A stretch of DNA of 64,000 bases from Pseudomonas tritici (lineage in GTDB: Bacteria; Pseudomonadota; Gammaproteobacteria; Pseudomonadales; Pseudomonadaceae), in the NCBI RefSeq assembly GCF_014268275.3, contig NZ_CP077084.1, forward strand, positions 5,270,001-5,334,000, in the 5' to 3' direction. The first letter of the stretch is position 1, and each line of letters starts with the position of its first letter. Below are positions 1 to 12,189 of this stretch, piece after piece. Both the position numbers and the translations under genes were made by a program. The notes under the pieces are model-generated. The model made no database searches, was not told the DNA's origin, and saw nothing but the letters and a program-made list of their open reading frames with translations.

Positions 1-33
1 ACCCGCTGACCAAACTGGCTCAGCGGGTTTCTT
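1..33 (+). terminator. Rho-independent terminator of a gene left of the window
   Basis: A perfect 9-bp stem (1-9 with 20-28, ACCCGCTGA/TCAGCGGGT) is followed on the plus strand by a T-rich run. It reads rightwards, so it most likely ends a plus-strand gene lying before the window. It could also stop leftward transcription from the gene at 52-363. Confidence 0.75.
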
Positions 34-51
34 GTTTTTGCAGCGTGCGAG

Positions 52-363
52 TTAAAAATCCGCCAACTGCCACACCTCATACGCCGGTGTCTCATACGGA
101 TGGCTAAGCTTGAGTGCAGCCACAACAGCCACAATCAACTCATCCGCCACCACCAACTCAACCTTCCATTCCTCAACCACTTCAACCTGGCCCACCTGCC
201 CAATAAACGGCTGGCTGCCGTCCATCGCGCGGAATTGGCCCTGGCCCAGCACTTGCCAGGCGCAGCTGTCGTAGCTGCCGATGCGTCCGCCGCCGGCGGC
301 GAAGACGGCGGTTTTCACCGTCTCCACATGGCTGTCGGGCACGAAGAAGGCGAGCTTGTACAC
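52..363 (-). CDS. YqfO-like (Nif3 C-terminal-like) small protein
   Basis: This 103-residue protein resembles the stand-alone YqfO/NIF3-insert domain found in many Pseudomonas: it starts MYKLAFFVPDSHVETVK, has a central glycine-rich AAGGGRIGSYD segment, and ends with the characteristic SHPYETPAYEVW motif. The family is related to the CutA/PII-like fold inserted in Nif3 proteins. No enzymatic activity is established and I infer none. It lies 4 bp downstream of purL on the same strand, so it is probably cotranscribed with it. No signal peptide or membrane segment is seen. The family call is fairly sure; the function is unknown. Confidence 0.8.
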   Translation of the reverse strand: MYKLAFFVPDSHVETVKTAVFAAGGGRIGSYDSCAWQVLGQGQFRAMDGSQPFIGQVGQVEVVEEWKVELVVADELIVAVVAALKLSHPYETPAYEVWQLADF

Positions 364-367
364 CGTC

Positions 368-3300
368 TTAGTTCACCCACACGCGCGCGTTGCGGAACAT
401 GCGCATCCAGGCGCCGTCTTCGTTCCACTCTTCCGGGCGCCACGAGTTCTGCACGGCGCGGAATACACGCTCCGGGTGCGGCATCATGATGGTGACGCGA
501 CCGTCGCGGCTGGTGAGACCGGTGATCCCGCGCGGCGAGCCGTTCGGGTTGGCCGGGTAGGTCTCGGTGACCTTGCCGTGGTTGTCGACGAAGCGCAGCG
601 CCACCGTGCCGGACAGGTCGGCTTCGAGCAGGGCTTCTTCGCTGGCGAACTCGGCATGGCCTTCACCGTGTGCGATGGCGATTGGCATGCGCGAACCGGC
701 CATGCCTTGCAGGAAGATCGAGTTGGACTCCTGCACCTGCACCATGGCAACACGGGCTTCGAACTGCTCGGAACGGTTGCGCACAAAGTGCGGCCAGAAC
801 TCGCTGCCCGGGATCAGTTCGCTGAGGTTGGACATCATCTGGCAACCGTTGCACACACCCAGGGTGAAGCTGTCGGTGCGTTCGAAGAAGCCCTGGAACG
901 CGTCGCGGGCACGGCTGTTGAACAGGGCCGATTTGGCCCAGCCTTCACCGGCACCCAGCACGTCGCCGTAGGAGAAACCGCCGCAGGCGACGAGGCCTTT
1001 GAACTCATTGAGGTCAACGCGACCGGCGAGGATGTCGCTCATGTGCACGTCGATCGCATTGAAGCCGGCGCGGTCGAACGCGGCCGCCATTTCCACCTGG
1101 CCGTTGACGCCCTGCTCACGCAGTACCGCAACTTGTGGGCGGATGCCTTTCTTGATGTAAGGCGCGGCGATGTCCTGGTTGACGTCGAAGCTGAGCTTGG
1201 TGCTCAGGCCAGGGTTGTCTTCTTCCAGGATCACGTCGAATTCCTGCTCGGCGCATTCAACGTTGTCGCGCAGACGCTGGATCTGGAAGCTGGTCTCGGC
1301 CCACTGGCGTTGCAGCAAGCGGCGCTGGCCGGCAAACACGGTGTCGCCATTGAAAGAGATGTTGATCTCGCCGTTGTTGATCGGCTGGCCGATCACCGCC
1401 ACGCAGTCGTCCAGGCCGGCGGCGCTGAATTGGGCGAGTACGTCCGGGGTCGCGTCCTGGCGCACCTGGATCACGGCGCCCAGCTCTTCGTTGAACAGGA
1501 TGCCGTTGATTTCAGACGCATCCTCGGCAACGCTGTCGAGCACGATGTTCAGGCCGCAGTGACCGGCGAAAGCCATTTCCACGACGCTGGTCAGCAAGCC
1601 GCCATCGGAACGGTCGTGGTAAGCCAGCAGGTGGCCGTCGGCATTCAGGCCCTGGATCACGGCGAAGAAGGCTTTGAGGTCTTCGGCGTCGTCGACGTCC
1701 GGCGCGTGCTTGCCGAGCTTGCCATGGGTCTGTGCCAGGATCGACGCGCCCATGCGGTTCTGGCCACGGCCCAGGTCGATCAGGATCAGGTCGGTGGTGC
1801 CCTTGTCCATGCGCAGTTGCGGGGTCAGGGTCTGGCGGATGTCGGTGACCGGTGCAAAACCGGTAACGATCAGCGACAGCGGCGAGGTGACGCTCTTGTC
1901 GGTGCCGTCTTCGTTCCAGCGGGTGGCCATGGACATGGAGTCCTTGCCTACCGGAATGGTAATGCCCAGCTCCGGGCACAGTTCCATGCCGACTGCTTTA
2001 ACCGTGTCGTACAGGCGTGCATCTTCACCTGGGTGACCGGCAGCGGACATCCAGTTGGCCGACAATTTGATGTCGGACAATTTACCGATGCGCGAAGCAG
2101 CGATGTTGGTGAGGGTTTCACCAATCGCCATGCGGCCCGACGCCGGAGCGTCCAGCAGGGCCAGCGGCGTGCGCTCGCCCATGGCCATGGCTTCACCGGT
2201 GTAGACGTCGAAGCTGGTGGCGGTGACGGCAACGTCAGCCACTGGAACCTGCCACGGGCCGACCATTTGGTCACGAGCAACCAGGCCGGTGATGGTGCGG
2301 TCGCCGATGGTGATCAGGAAGCTTTTGCTCGCCACGGCCGGGTGGTGTAGCACGCGTTCGATGCTATCGGCCAGTTCCAGCGCGCTTGGGTCGAAATCAT
2401 CGCCCAGCTCGGCTTCACGCACGGCCGAACGGTGCATGCGCGGGGCTTTGCCCAGCAGCACTTCGAGTGGCATGTCCACCGGGCTGTTGCCGAAGTGGCT
2501 GTCTGTAACAGTCAGTTGCGGCTCGGCCGTGGCTTCGCCGACCACGGCAAACGGGCAACGCTCACGTTCGCAGATGGCCTGGAAGCGCGCGAAGTCTTCA
2601 GGGCCAACGGCCAGAACGTAGCGTTCCTGGGATTCGTTGCTCCAGATTTCGTGCGGGGCCATGCCCGGCTCGTCGTTTGGAATGTTGCGCAGTTCGAAAC
2701 GGCCACCGCGGTCGCCATCGTTGACCAGTTCCGGGAAGGCGTTGGACAAACCGCCGGCGCCGACGTCGTGGATGAAGCTGATCGGGTTCTTGTCACCCAA
2801 CTGCCAGCAACGGTCGATGACTTCCTGGCAGCGGCGCTCCATCTCTGGGTTTTCGCGCTGTACCGAAGCGAAGTCGAGGTCCGCCGAGCTGGTGCCGGTG
2901 GCCATGGAGGAAGCGGCGCCGCCGCCCAGGCCGATCAACATCGCCGGGCCGCCGAGTACGATCAGCTTGGAGCCGACCAGGATCTCGCCTTTCTTGACGT
3001 GTTCTTCACGGATGTTGCCCATGCCGCCGGCCAACATGATTGGCTTGTGGTAGCCGCGCACTTCATCGCCACGCGGGGTGGTGATGGACTGTTCGAAGGT
3101 ACGGAAATAACCGGTCAACGCCGGACGCCCGAATTCGTTGTTGAACGCGGCGCCGCCCAGCGGGCCTTCGATCATGATGTCCAGCGCGGTGACGATACGC
3201 TCAGGCTTGCCGTACGGCACTTCCCACGGCTGTTCGAAGCCGGGGATCTGCAGGTTGGACACGGTGAAACCGGTGAGGCCAGCCTTTGGCTTGGCGCCAC

Positions 3301-4264
3301 GGCCGGTAGCACCTTCGTCGCGGATTTCGCCGCCGGAACCGGTGGCTGCGCCTGGGAACGGGGCAATCGCGGTCGGGTGGTTGTGGGTTTCAACCTTCAT
3401 CAGGATGTGCACCGGCTCCTGCACCGCGCCGTACTGGCGGGTCTCAGGGTCCGGGAAGAAACGGCCGGCAACAGAGCCGACGATGACCGAGGCGTTGTCC
3501 TTATAAGCCGACAGAACGCCTTCGCTGTGCATCACGTAGGTGTTCTTGATCATGCCGAACAGGCTTTTTTCCTGGCTCTCGCCGTCGATGTCCCAACTGG
3601 CGTTGAAGATCTTGTGACGGCAGTGCTCGGAGTTGGCCTGGGCAAACATCATCAGTTCGATGTCGTGCGGGTTGCGCTTCAAGCCGTTGAAGGCGTTGAT
3701 CAGGTAGTCGATCTCGTCTTCGGCCAGGGCCAGGCCCAACTCGGTGTTGGCCTTCTCGAGGGCGGCGCGGCCGCCGCCCAGCACGTCAATCGCGTTCAGC
3801 GGCTTGGGCTCGGCGTGGCTGAACAGGCCGGCAGCCTGTTCCAGCTGGCTGACGATGATCTGGGTCATGCGGTCGTGCAGGCTGCTGGCGATCAACTCGG
3901 CGTCGGCATCGCTGAACTGGCCCGCGACGTAGAAGGCGATACCGCGCTCCAGACGCTGGATTTTTTCAAGGCCACAGTTGCGGGCGATATCGCTGGCCTT
4001 GCTCGACCAGGGCGAAATGGTGCCAAACCGTGGCAGTACCAGGAACAAGCGGCCATTAGGCTCTTGAACGGGGACGCTTGGGCCGTACTTCAGAAGGCGT
4101 GCGAGCACTTGCTGTTCGTCGGCGGCCAACACGCCGGTAACGTCGGCGAAGTGAGCAAATTCAGCATACAGGCCTGTAACCGCTGGAACCTTCTGGCTCA
4201 GTTGCTCAAGGAGTTTGCTGTGGCGAAAGGCAGAAAGGGCAGGAGCGCCGCGCAGGATCAACAT
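368..4264 (-). CDS. purL: Phosphoribosylformylglycinamidine synthase
   Basis: This is the large single-chain PurL (1298 aa, the usual gamma-proteobacterial length). It converts FGAR, glutamine and ATP to FGAM in the fourth step of purine synthesis in the cytoplasm. An N-terminal PurS-like region is followed by two AIR-synthetase-like halves, with the ATP/FGAR-binding signature [21 protein letters not shown]-terminal class I glutamine amidotransferase domain carries the nucleophile in GVCNGCQMM and the His-Glu pair in MPHPERV. The chosen start ([14 protein letters not shown]) is the canonical one in Pseudomonas. It is divergent from mltF across a roughly 290-bp region and probably cotranscribed with the small gene at 52-363. 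The identification is certain. Confidence 0.98.
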   Translation of the reverse strand: MLILRGAPALSAFRHSKLLEQLSQKVPAVTGLYAEFAHFADVTGVLAADEQQVLARLLKYGPSVPVQEPNGRLFLVLPRFGTISPWSSKASDIARNCGLEKIQRLERGIAFYVAGQFSDADAELIASSLHDRMTQIIVSQLEQAAGLFSHAEPKPLNAIDVLGGGRAALEKANTELGLALAEDEIDYLINAFNGLKRNPHDIELMMFAQANSEHCRHKIFNASWDIDGESQEKSLFGMIKNTYVMHSEGVLSAYKDNASVIVGSVAGRFFPDPETRQYGAVQEPVHILMKVETHNHPTAIAPFPGAATGSGGEIRDEGATGRGAKPKAGLTGFTVSNLQIPGFEQPWEVPYGKPERIVTALDIMIEGPLGGAAFNNEFGRPALTGYFRTFEQSITTPRGDEVRGYHKPIMLAGGMGNIREEHVKKGEILVGSKLIVLGGPAMLIGLGGGAASSMATGTSSADLDFASVQRENPEMERRCQEVIDRCWQLGDKNPISFIHDVGAGGLSNAFPELVNDGDRGGRFELRNIPNDEPGMAPHEIWSNESQERYVLAVGPEDFARFQAICERERCPFAVVGEATAEPQLTVTDSHFGNSPVDMPLEVLLGKAPRMHRSAVREAELGDDFDPSALELADSIERVLHHPAVASKSFLITIGDRTITGLVARDQMVGPWQVPVADVAVTATSFDVYTGEAMAMGERTPLALLDAPASGRMAIGETLTNIAASRIGKLSDIKLSANWMSAAGHPGEDARLYDTVKAVGMELCPELGITIPVGKDSMSMATRWNEDGTDKSVTSPLSLIVTGFAPVTDIRQTLTPQLRMDKGTTDLILIDLGRGQNRMGASILAQTHGKLGKHAPDVDDAEDLKAFFAVIQGLNADGHLLAYHDRSDGGLLTSVVEMAFAGHCGLNIVLDSVAEDASEINGILFNEELGAVIQVRQDATPDVLAQFSAAGLDDCVAVIGQPINNGEINISFNGDTVFAGQRRLLQRQWAETSFQIQRLRDNVECAEQEFDVILEEDNPGLSTKLSFDVNQDIAAPYIKKGIRPQVAVLREQGVNGQVEMAAAFDRAGFNAIDVHMSDILAGRVDLNEFKGLVACGGFSYGDVLGAGEGWAKSALFNSRARDAFQGFFERTDSFTLGVCNGCQMMSNLSELIPGSEFWPHFVRNRSEQFEARVAMVQVQESNSIFLQGMAGSRMPIAIAHGEGHAEFASEEALLEADLSGTVALRFVDNHGKVTETYPANPNGSPRGITGLTSRDGRVTIMMPHPERVFRAVQNSWRPEEWNEDGAWMRMFRNARVWVN

Positions 4265-4394
4265 CTTCGGGACAGCCTCGGGAAGGGGTGTGCTTTGAGG
4301 CCGTGCATTCTAGCGTAAACCGCCGCCAACGGCACCCGAAACGCTACCGGTGGCTGCTGCCAGACGTCAGTTGGCCGGATTGCACCGCTTTTGA

Positions 4395-6011
<1,617 letters not shown>

Positions 6012-6040
6012 ATACACTCTCCCAAACGCCACAAAATCCT

Positions 6041-6130
6041 GTGGGAGCCGGGCTTGCCCGCGATGGCGGCCCGTCAGTCGAAATATCCGCCGCCTGACAC
6101 ACCGCTATCGCGGGCAAGCCCGGCTCCCAC
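6041..6130. repeat. REPIN (inverted pair of REP elements)
   Basis: GTGGGAGCCGGGCTTGCCCG at 6041 is mirrored by the inverse copy ending at 6130, so two REP elements face each other across about 45 bp. It sits between the convergent ends of mltF and the EIIB-like gene, which is typical for fluorescens-group REPINs. Confidence 0.9.
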
Positions 6131-6148
6131 ATTGATCTCCTTTGATCT

Positions 6149-6436
6149 CTAGGCCGAGTTCAGGCCAGTGAGCAGGTGCACAACCCCACCGGCCAACACC
6201 ATCACGCCCGGCACACCCGCCACCTTCAGCGCCTGCGCATCAAGCTTCGCCGCATCCTGCAACTGCACCCGCACCCGCGTCAGTGCCATCCGCTGCTGCG
6301 ACTTGAGATTATCCGCGCCACCCAATGCCCTCAGCACATCAGCCGACAACAAACCCGGCGGCGCTACCGTCTCGGCAATCAAATCCGGCGTCAGGGCCTT
6401 CCAGAACGCCTGCTGCAATTTCTCGAACATGCTCAA
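6149..6436 (-). CDS. EIIB-like PTS protein lacking the active-site cysteine
   Basis: This 95-residue protein matches the glucose-family EIIB fold: LGGADNL, then LTRVRVQL, then GVPGVMVLAGGVVHLLTG, the last being the usual C-terminal strand and helix. In active EIIB domains the residue two positions before the TR.R motif is the phosphorylated Cys (as in AHCVTRLRL of the EIIBC gene in this same locus). Here it is Ala (MALTRVR), and the whole protein has no Cys. It overlaps the upstream EIIA-HPr-EI gene by 4 bp (ATGA) and is the last gene of the trehalose PTS operon. It cannot carry phosphate on cysteine, so a regulatory or structural role is more likely; that is inference. Confidence 0.75.
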   Translation of the reverse strand: MSMFEKLQQAFWKALTPDLIAETVAPPGLLSADVLRALGGADNLKSQQRMALTRVRVQLQDAAKLDAQALKVAGVPGVMVLAGGVVHLLTGLNSA

Positions 6437-8949
6437 AGCTCCACGACAGGTGAGGTTTCAACGGTAGCCGCGTGATACTGGCGCAGGGCCTCACGCACTT
6501 GGACGGCGTCCTCCAGCCCCAACACCTGGCGGGCGATGGCCTGACAGTCAGCCAGGTCCAGCTCACGCACGGTGGCCTTGATGGTGGGGATCAACGGCAC
6601 GCTGACCGACAACTCATCCACACCCAGCCCGATCAGCACCGGCACCGCCAGCGCTTCGGACGCCAACGCACCGCACACGCCGACCCACTTGCCATGGGCA
6701 TGCGCGGCCTTGACCGTGGTGACGATCAAGCGCAATACCGCCGGGTGGAGACTGTCGGCCTGACTGGCCAGGCGCGGGTGGTCGCGGTCCATGGCGAGGG
6801 TGTATTGAGTCAGGTCGTTGGTGCCAATGGAGAAAAAATCCACATGGGGCGCGAAGACATCCGCCATCAGCGCGGCGGACGGTACTTCAATCATGATCCC
6901 CAGCTTCGGCAGTTCAGTGAGCCCGAGCGCCAGCGCTTCCTCTTTAAGGATTGCGCGCGCCAGGTGCAGTTCCGACAGCAGGCTGACCATCGGCAACATG
7001 ATATGCAGCCGCGCAAAACCGGCACTGGCGAGGATCGCGCGGAACTGTTCGCGCAGCAGCTCCGGGCGCTCCAGGCACAGGCGGATGCCGCGCAAACCAA
7101 GGAAAGGGTTGGTCTCGGCATCCATGGGCACATAGGCCAACGGTTTGTCGCCACCAACGTCGAGGGTGCGCACCACCAGGTTGCGCTCGGGGCCCAGGGC
7201 ACGGGCGATCGCGGTGTAGGTCGCCGCTTGTTCGTCGGGGCTCGGTGCGCGGTTGCGGCCCAGGTAGAGAAATTCCGAGCGCAACAGGCCGACGCCTTCC
7301 CCGCCGAGGCTCAAGGACTGTTCCACCTCCGTCAACGAAGCCACGTTAGCGGTGACTTCGACGTGATGGCCATCGCGAGTGGTTGCCGGTAGAGACGCGT
7401 GCGCCACGTCGCGCTGATGGCGCAGAGCCTGTTGTTTGCGCGTTACTTCCAGGTGTTCGATCTCGGCCGGGTTGGGGTTCAGGTGCAGCTCGCCTTTGTC
7501 GGCGTCGAGCAGGACCTGTTTGCCATTGGCCAACGCCAGCACTTGGGCCGACACGCCGCAAATCGCCGGTATACCCAGGGCGCGGGCGAGGATGGCGACG
7601 TGGCTGGTCGCGCCGCCGCCGACCGTGACAAAACCCAACACCTTGCGTGTATCCAGGCTGGCGGTCTGCGACGGCGTCAGTTGTTCAGCGATCAGGATCG
7701 CGCGTTCCGGCAAGTCCCACGCGCTGTCTTGAATGCCGAGGATCAGTTTCAGCACGCGCTGGCCGACGTCGGCCAGGTCTGCCGCACGTTCGGCAAGCAG
7801 GGCATTGCCTGAGCCCTGGAACAGTTGGGCCGTCGCGACGGTGGCACTGTTCCAGGCAAATGCGGCGCTCTTGCCGTCAGCCAACAGGCTGTGGGCTTGT
7901 TCCAGCAAGGTCGGGTCTTCGAGCAGTTCCTGATGAGCGCGGAAGATCTCTGCCTGGGCACTGCCGGCGGCCTTGTCTTGCAGAGCTTGCAGCGCTTCGT
8001 TTGCAGCCTGGAGGCCGCGCGCCAAAGCGGCATGCTCAGCCGTTTCACCCGTGCCTTGTTCAATGATAGCCAGCTCAGGCTCGGTCACTTGAACGACCTG
8101 GCCAAACGCCGAACCCGGTGATGCACACACGCCCAGCAACAACGTTGCCGACAATTCCGCCGTAACCGGCTCAGCAACGGTCGCAACCGCCTCGCCACAG
8201 CCTTCAGCCAACAAGGCCACCAGCGCGTTGATCGCCGCCTCGGCCTCCTCCCCTGCCGCGCTCACTTGCAAGGTGTCGCCCTGCACGGTTTGCAACGCCA
8301 TGATCGCCACCAGCGACTTCGCATTGGCGCTCTGGGTTTGCTTGTGCAGGTAGATGCTCGCATTGAAACCCTTCGCCGCCTGGGCGAACACCGCCGCAGG
8401 GCGGGCGTGCAAACCGTTGGCGTTGGGCAAGGTCAGCGGTTTGGAGAACAGCGCATCGCCCGCCTCCTCGTCCAGCGCTTCAACCGTTTCACTTGGGGAT
8501 AACTGCAACAACGGCTGGCCGACCTCCACAAGACCGTTCGCCAACAGGGTAAACGGCTCGCCGCTGACCACCAGCATCAAGGTCAGCAAACTGCGCGCAT
8601 TGAGCGCCACATAATCGGCATCGAATTCGATCAGCGCTTGCCCGGCCTCCACCCGCTGGCCTTCCTGCACCCGCCGGGTGAAGCCCTGGCCCGCCAGGTT
8701 CACGGTGTCCAGGCCGATATGCATCAGCACCTGGACGCCGTTGTCGTCGGTGACGCTGATGGCATGCCCACTGTCTTGGATATTGCTGATCACCCCGGCT
8801 AGTGGCGCGCAGAGGGTCTGCGACGTGGGGTCGATGCATAGGCCGTCGCCGATCAGGCGACTGGAGAATACCGGGTCGGGCACCTTGTCCAACGCCAGCA
8901 GCACACCCGACAAGGGCGCCAGCAGTTCCAGGGGTTGAGTTGTGGTCAT
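6433..8949 (-). CDS. Multiphosphoryl transfer protein: EIIA(Glc)-HPr-enzyme I fusion
   Basis: This single 838-residue cytoplasmic chain supplies all soluble PTS phosphotransfer steps. Residues 1-145 are a Crr-type EIIA with the two active-site histidines His62 (GHAISV) and His77 (VLMHIGLD). Residues about 170-255 are HPr with phospho-His181 in GLHARPAA. From about 272 to 838 it is enzyme I, with phospho-His450 in GGGATSHVAILARALGIPA and the PEP-binding C-terminal barrel (GTNDLTQYTLAMDRDHP). It takes phosphate from PEP and passes it to the EIIBC encoded four genes upstream (treB), so its sugar is inferred to be trehalose. It follows the porin gene and overlaps the EIIB-like gene by 4 bp. Confidence 0.93.
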   Translation of the reverse strand: MTTTQPLELLAPLSGVLLALDKVPDPVFSSRLIGDGLCIDPTSQTLCAPLAGVISNIQDSGHAISVTDDNGVQVLMHIGLDTVNLAGQGFTRRVQEGQRVEAGQALIEFDADYVALNARSLLTLMLVVSGEPFTLLANGLVEVGQPLLQLSPSETVEALDEEAGDALFSKPLTLPNANGLHARPAAVFAQAAKGFNASIYLHKQTQSANAKSLVAIMALQTVQGDTLQVSAAGEEAEAAINALVALLAEGCGEAVATVAEPVTAELSATLLLGVCASPGSAFGQVVQVTEPELAIIEQGTGETAEHAALARGLQAANEALQALQDKAAGSAQAEIFRAHQELLEDPTLLEQAHSLLADGKSAAFAWNSATVATAQLFQGSGNALLAERAADLADVGQRVLKLILGIQDSAWDLPERAILIAEQLTPSQTASLDTRKVLGFVTVGGGATSHVAILARALGIPAICGVSAQVLALANGKQVLLDADKGELHLNPNPAEIEHLEVTRKQQALRHQRDVAHASLPATTRDGHHVEVTANVASLTEVEQSLSLGGEGVGLLRSEFLYLGRNRAPSPDEQAATYTAIARALGPERNLVVRTLDVGGDKPLAYVPMDAETNPFLGLRGIRLCLERPELLREQFRAILASAGFARLHIMLPMVSLLSELHLARAILKEEALALGLTELPKLGIMIEVPSAALMADVFAPHVDFFSIGTNDLTQYTLAMDRDHPRLASQADSLHPAVLRLIVTTVKAAHAHGKWVGVCGALASEALAVPVLIGLGVDELSVSVPLIPTIKATVRELDLADCQAIARQVLGLEDAVQVREALRQYHAATVETSPVVEL

Positions 8950-9020
8950 GGCTTCACCTGCTGTTTTGTTCTGTAAAAATCATTGGATTAATGCAAACCC
9001 CAGGACGACGACGTTCCAAT

Positions 9021-9105
9021 GTGGGAGCTGGCTTGCCTGCGCTAGCATCGCCTCAGTTTTCCTGAAAGACCGAGTCGCCTGCATCGCAGGCAAGCCAGCT
9101 CCCAC
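9021..9105. repeat. REPIN of the GTGGGAGCTGGCTTGCC subtype
   Basis: GTGGGAGCTGGCTTGCCTGC at 9021 and its inverse copy ending at 9105 flank a divergent spacer. It lies between the porin and the EIIA-HPr-EI gene, inside the inferred tre operon. The CTGG/CCTGC variant differs from the CCGG/CCCGC and CGGG/CTCGC types elsewhere in the window. Confidence 0.88.
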
Positions 9106-9131
9106 ACAAAGCGCATTCACATGAGTTCGCG

Positions 9132-10382
<1,251 letters not shown>

Positions 10383-10390
10383 TCAAAGCG

Positions 10391-10410
10391 CCCCGTGCTC
10401 CCACACGGGG
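10391..10410 (-). terminator. Intercistronic hairpin after treC
   Basis: CCCCGTG (10391-10397) pairs with CACGGGG (10404-10410) just after the treC stop. On the minus strand it is followed by a mixed GCGCTTTG sequence and not by a clean T-run. It is more likely an mRNA-processing or partial-termination hairpin within the operon than a full terminator. Confidence 0.45.
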
Positions 10411-10422
10411 TTACAACGGGTC

Positions 10423-12069
10423 TCAGTCCTTGAGGTGCAGCACAAACGATTCGTAAGGGCGCAGCGTCACCGTGGCGGTACGTTGCGGGCAGTCGGGGTA
10501 GTTGCTGATCAGCAGGCGTTGCTCACTTGCCGGATTGATCACGGTGTCCGGCAGTTGGATTTCGCAGGGCGTGCCGTAGAAGTTATTCAGCACCAGCAGG
10601 CGCTCGCCATGGCCTTCGCGCAGGTACGCCCAGACGTGCAAGTGGTCTTGCAGCAGTTGACGGTAAACACCTTCCTGGATCAGAGGCTCATGCCGCCGCA
10701 AGGCAATCAGCGCACGGTAGTGATGCAGCACTGAATCCGGGTCATCCTGCTGGCTTTCGACATTGATCGTTGAAGCATTTGCCGGAATACCGATCCAGGG
10801 CTCGCCGGCGCTGAAACCCGCATTTTCCTCGGCATTCCATTGCATCGGCGTGCGACCGTTGTCCCGCGACTTCTGCATAATCGCCGCCATGCTCGACGCC
10901 TCGGACTCGCCGGCATCGCGCTTGAGGCGGAAGATATTCAGCGTCTCCACATCGCGGTACTGCTCGATCCTGTCGAAGCCCGGATTGGTCATGCCCAGCT
11001 CTTCGCCCTGGTACACGAACGGCGTGCCCTGGAGGAAGTGCAGCGCGGTGGCGAGCATCTTGGCAGAGACCACGCGATGCTCGCCGTCATCGCCAAAACG
11101 CGAAACCACCCGTGGCTGGTCGTGGTTACACCAGAACAGCGCGTTCCAGCCGCCACCGGCTTGCATGCCCATTTGCCAGTCGGAGAGGATCTGCTTGAGT
11201 TGCAGGAAATCGAAGTCAGCTTTCACCCACTTCTGCAGGTTCGGGTAATCCACTTTCAGGTGATGAAAGTTGAAGGTCATCGACAGTTCTTTCGACTCCG
11301 GCCGCGAGTAGCGAATGCAGTGTTCGAGGCTGGTGGATGACATCTCGCCGACATTGATCAGGTCATGCCCTTCGAAGACTTCGCGGTGCATTTCCTGCAG
11401 GTATTCGTGCACATTCGGGCCGTCGGTGTAGAAACGGCGGCCGTCGCTGTTGTCTTCGGGAAAGTCGACGGGCTTTGAGATCAGGTTGATCACGTCCAGG
11501 CGGAAACCGCCCACGCCCTTGTCACGCCAGAAGCGCATCAGCTTGAACACCTCGGCGCGCACCTGCGGGTTGTCCCAATTGAGGTCGGCCTGGGTGTGGT
11601 CGAACAGGTGCAGGAAGTACTGGCCGGTTTGCGCCTCGTATTCCCAGGCCGAGCCGCCGAACTTGGATTCCCAGTTGTTCGGCTGGTCGCGCCAGATGTA
11701 GAAGTCCCGGTACGGGTTGTCGAGGCTGCTGCGCGCTTGCTGGAACCACTCGTGCTCGATGGAGGTGTGGTTGACCACGATATCCAGCATCAGCTTGATG
11801 CCACGTTTGGCCGCTTCGCTGATCAGCAGGTCGCAGTCGGCCATGGTCCCGTAGCTCGGGTCGATGGCGTAGTAGTCGCTGATGTCATAGCCGTTGTCGC
11901 GTTGCGGCGAGCGCAGGAACGGGGTGATCCACAGGCAGTCCACGCCCAGCCATTTCAGGTAATCGAGTTTGTCCACGATGCCCAGCAGGTCACCGGTGGC
12001 GTTACCCGCGTGGCTGTGGAAGCTTTTGGGGTAGATCTGGTAGATCACCGAGTGTTGCCAGTTTTGCAT
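10423..12069 (-). CDS. treC: Alpha,alpha-phosphotrehalase (trehalose-6-phosphate hydrolase)
   Basis: This 548-residue GH13 hydrolase cleaves trehalose 6-phosphate, the product of PTS uptake, to glucose and glucose 6-phosphate in the cytoplasm. GH13 regions are clear: DIVVNHTS (region I), GFRLDVINLI with the catalytic Asp near 200, INVGEMS with the acid Glu near 250, and WCNHDQPR near 325. The start MQNWQHSVIYQIYPKSF is chosen because it begins the catalytic barrel and follows an AAGGAA ribosome binding site; an extension to 12150 would run through a REP element. It lies between treB and the porin. Confidence 0.95.
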   Translation of the reverse strand: MQNWQHSVIYQIYPKSFHSHAGNATGDLLGIVDKLDYLKWLGVDCLWITPFLRSPQRDNGYDISDYYAIDPSYGTMADCDLLISEAAKRGIKLMLDIVVNHTSIEHEWFQQARSSLDNPYRDFYIWRDQPNNWESKFGGSAWEYEAQTGQYFLHLFDHTQADLNWDNPQVRAEVFKLMRFWRDKGVGGFRLDVINLISKPVDFPEDNSDGRRFYTDGPNVHEYLQEMHREVFEGHDLINVGEMSSTSLEHCIRYSRPESKELSMTFNFHHLKVDYPNLQKWVKADFDFLQLKQILSDWQMGMQAGGGWNALFWCNHDQPRVVSRFGDDGEHRVVSAKMLATALHFLQGTPFVYQGEELGMTNPGFDRIEQYRDVETLNIFRLKRDAGESEASSMAAIMQKSRDNGRTPMQWNAEENAGFSAGEPWIGIPANASTINVESQQDDPDSVLHHYRALIALRRHEPLIQEGVYRQLLQDHLHVWAYLREGHGERLLVLNNFYGTPCEIQLPDTVINPASEQRLLISNYPDCPQRTATVTLRPYESFVLHLKD

Positions 12070-12113
12070 GGTGGGTTCCTTCAGTTGATTTTTGTGCTGG
12101 CCTTGAGGGCCTC

Positions 12114-12180
12114 TTCGCGAGCAAGCCCGCTCCCACAAGGGGGAACGCATTTCAAATGTGGGAGCGGGCTTGCTCGCGAA
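12114..12180. repeat. REPIN between treC and treB
   Basis: Two REP elements of the GTGGGAGCGGGCTTGCTCGC type point away from each other (12114-12136 and 12158-12180) across a 21-bp centre. They occupy nearly the entire treB-treC intergenic space. Confidence 0.88.
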
Positions 12181-12189
12181 GGCGGTAGT

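Noticed and set aside
281..2350. A 689-codon open frame on the plus strand opposite purL
   Set aside because: It lies entirely antisense to purL, has a high-GC antisense composition with no recognisable domain, and reflects codon bias in the real gene.
6041..6130. CRISPR repeats among the palindromic GTGGGAGC sequences
   Set aside because: The copies are dispersed and inverted and not regularly spaced; they are REP elements.
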